A DNA stretch of 64,000 bases from Sciurus carolinensis (lineage: Eukaryota > Chordata > Mammalia > Rodentia > Sciuridae). The notes beneath the pieces are model-generated. The model made no database searches. It saw only the letters and a list, made by a program, of their open reading frames with translations, and had not been told where the DNA came from. The stretch is from contig NC_062222.1 in NCBI RefSeq assembly GCF_902686445.1, positions 135,725,035 through 135,789,034 on the forward strand, given 5' to 3'. Shown here piece by piece: positions 61,835-64,000 of the stretch (the first letter of the stretch is position 1; every line of letters begins with the position of its first letter). A program made the position numbers and the translations under genes.

Positions 61835-64000
61835 AGGACGGCAAGAGAGGGACGGCATGGGGACAGATGCAGATGCCCCTGAGAAGGACGGCAAGAGAGG
61901 GGACAGCGTGGGGACAGATGCAGATGCCCCTGAGAAGGACGGCAAGAGAGGGACAGCGTGGGGACAGACGCAGACGCCCCTGAGAAGGACGGCAAGAGAG
62001 GGACGGCATGGGGACAGACGCAGACGCCCCTGAGAAGAACGGCAAGAGAGGGACGGCATGGGGACAGACGCAGACGCCCCTGAGAAGGACGGCAAGAGAG
62101 GGACGGCATGGGGACAGACGCAGACGCCCCTGGAGAAGGACGGCAAGAGAGGGGACAGCGTGGGGACAGACGCAGACGCCCCTGGAGAAGAACGGCAAGA
62201 GAGGGACAGCGTGGGGACAGACGCAGACGCCCCTGAGAAGGACGGCAAGAGAGGGATGGCATGGGGACAACGCAGATGCCCCTGAGAAGGACGGCAAGAG
62301 AGGGACGGCATGGGGACAGACGCAGACGCCCCTGAGAAGGACGGCAAGAGAGGGACGGCATGGGGACAGACGCAGACGCCCCTGAGAAGGACGGCAAGAG
62401 AGGGACGGCATGGGGACAGACGCAGACGCCCCTGAGAAGGACGGCAAGAGAGGGACGGCATGGGGACAGACGCAGACGCCCCTGAGAAGGACGGCAAGAG
62501 AGGGACGGCATGGGGACAGACGCAGACGCCCCTGAGAAGGACGGCAAGAGAGGGACGGCATGGGGACAGACGCAGACGCCCCTGAGAAGGACGGCAAGAG
62601 AGGGACGGCATGGGGACAGACGCAGACGCCCCTGAGAAGAACGGCAAGAGAGGGACGGCGTGGGGACAGACGCAGACGCCCCTGAGAAGGACGGCAAGAG
62701 AGGGACAGCATGGGGATAGACGCAGATGCCCCTGAGAAGGACGGCAAGAGAGGGACAGCGTGGGGACAGACGCAGACGCCCCTGAGAAGGACGGCAAGAG
62801 AGGGGACAGCATGGGGACAGACGCAGACGCCCCTGAGAAGGACGACAAGAGAGGGACGGCATGGGGACAGACGCAGATGCCCCTGAGAAGGACGGCAAGA
62901 GAGGGACAGCGTGGGGACAAACGCAGATGCCCCTGAGAAGGACGGCAAGAGAGGGACAGCGTGGGGACAGACGCAGACGCCCCTGAGAAGGACGGCAAGA
63001 GAGGGACAGCGTGGGGACAGACGCAGACGCCCCTGAGAAGGACGGCAAGAGAGGGACGGCATGGGGACAGACGCAGACGCCCCTGAGAAGGACGGCAAGA
63101 GAGGGACGGCATGGGGACAGACGCAGACGCCCTGGAGAAAAACGGCAAGAGAGGGGACAGCATGGGGACAGACACAGATGCCCCTGAGAAGGACGGCAAG
63201 AGAGGGGACAGCATGGGGACAGACGCAGATGCCCCTGAGAAGGACGGCAAGAGAGGGACAGCGTGGGGACAGACGCAGACGCCCCTGAGAAGGACGGCAA
63301 GAGAGGGACGGCATGGGGACAGACGCAGACGCCCCTGAGAAGGACGGCAAGAGAGGGACAGCGTGGGGACAGACGCAGACGCCCCTGAGAAGGACGGCAA
63401 GAGAGGGACAGCGTGGGGACAGACGCAGACGCCCCTGAGAAGGACGGCAAGAGAGGGACAGCGTGGGGACAGACGCAGACGCCCCTGAGAAGGACGGCAA
63501 GAGAGGGACAGCGTGGGGACAGACGCAGACGCCCCTGAGAAGGACGGCAAGAGAGGGGACAGCGTGGGGACAGACGCAGATGCCCCTGAGAAGGACGGCA
63601 AGAGAGGGACGGCATGGGGACAGACGCAGATGCCCCTGAGAAGGACGGCAAGAGAGGGACAGCGTGGGGACAGACGCAGACGCCCCTGAGAAGGACGGCA
63701 AGAGAGGGGACAGCATGGGGACAGACGCAGATGCCCCTGAGAAGGACGGCAAGAGAGGGACAGCATGGGGACAGACGCAGACGCCCTTGAGAAGAACGGC
63801 AAGAGAGGGACGGCATGGGGACAGACGCAGACGCCCTTGAGAAGAACGGCAAGAGAGGGACAGCGTGGGGACAGACGCAGATGCCCCTGAGAAGAACGGC
63901 AAGAGAGGGGACAGCATGGGGACAGACGCAGAAGCCCCTGAGAAGGACGGCAAGAGAGGGACAGCATGGGGACAGACGCAGACGCCCCTGAGAAGGACGG
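61835..64000. repeat. 50-bp minisatellite, about 43 copies, truncated by the window end
   Basis: A GC-rich 50-bp unit with the landmarks GGGGACAGACGCAGACGCCC, CTGAGAAGGACGGC and AAGAGAGGGAC repeats head to tail about 43 times. Most units are exactly 50 bp. Several have an extra G (GAGAGGGGACA) or CTGGAGAAGG for CTGAGAAGG, giving 51. Units differ mainly at GACGGCATGG / GACAGCGTGG / GACAGCATGG and at GCAGACG / GCAGATG. Because 50 is not divisible by three and the reverse complement has no stop in any register, all three minus frames stay open across the array. This is a property of the repeat, not evidence of a protein. It lies in an EVC2 intron. Confidence 0.97.

Larger units (their letters stand above)
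52579..64000 (-). other. EVC2: EVC2 intron, continues beyond the right edge
   Basis: More than 11 kb without a convincing EVC2 exon. It contains a sense MaLR LTR (53,620-54,098), MIR relics (about 55,530-55,680 and 59,065-59,215), a possible old LINE piece (about 56,440-57,540), a GGAA tract (58,444-58,468), an exon-like segment at 60,864-60,948 and the 50-bp minisatellite from about 61,835 to the window end. 52,600-53,610, 54,100-55,520, 57,600-58,440 and 59,220-60,860 show nothing I can name. Confidence 0.85.

Noticed and set aside
61463..63967. Three long overlapping minus-strand open frames (834, 812 and 758 codons)
   Set aside because: All three frames of the same strand are open only because of the 50-bp stop-free repeat. 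They have no upstream gene structure and do not resemble EVC2.
61835..64000. Regular direct repeats that could suggest a CRISPR array
   Set aside because: Units abut head to tail with no unique spacers, in a mammalian intron. It is a minisatellite.

Overview
This is mammalian nuclear DNA, almost certainly from a squirrel-family rodent (ground squirrel, marmot or a relative). The exons are short and bounded by GT-AG introns, and more than 95% of the window is non-coding and full of retroelement fragments. Two SINE types point to Sciuridae: a tRNA-derived ID-type SINE with the tail typical of squirrels (about 43,796) and a dimeric 7SL/ID-type SINE in antisense (about 48,240). No prokaryotic genes, CRISPR arrays or operons are present.

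The window holds the 3' ends of two convergent genes in the same order as human 4p16.2. On the + strand are the last three coding exons of STK32B (1,768-1,899; 3,730-3,794; 14,544-14,682). They encode the C-terminal 111 residues of the kinase YANK2, and a probable 3' UTR follows to about 16.5 kb. On the - strand are the last six coding exons of EVC2 (limbin), read from right to left: 52,578-52,351; 45,530-45,319; 43,754-43,667; 42,003-41,810; 39,674-39,573; 37,848-37,584. They sum to exactly 363 codons including the stop, with matching splice phases throughout. They end in the Weyers (W) peptide region and a poly(A) signal at 37,254-37,259. About 20.7 kb of repeat-rich intergenic DNA separates the two 3' ends. 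I see no other gene in it.

The introns and intergenic space contain at least ten MaLR/MLT1-type LTR pieces in both orientations, two adjacent L1 3' fragments, an antisense L1 piece, many MIR and L2 relics, microsatellites and two minisatellites.

The most notable observation is at the end of the EVC2 penultimate exon. A 36-bp minisatellite (five copies, 39,407-39,586) is built from the exon-intron junction itself. It creates five in-phase tandem 5' splice sites, and each alternative donor would add 12 residues just before the exon carrying the W peptide. The second is a 50-bp minisatellite of about 43 copies that runs off the right edge inside an EVC2 intron. It keeps all three antisense frames open for more than 750 codons, and in the EVC2 sense direction each unit carries a 3' splice-site-like tract. 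The third is a young SINE with a perfect 13-bp target duplication that abuts the likely branch point of one EVC2 intron.
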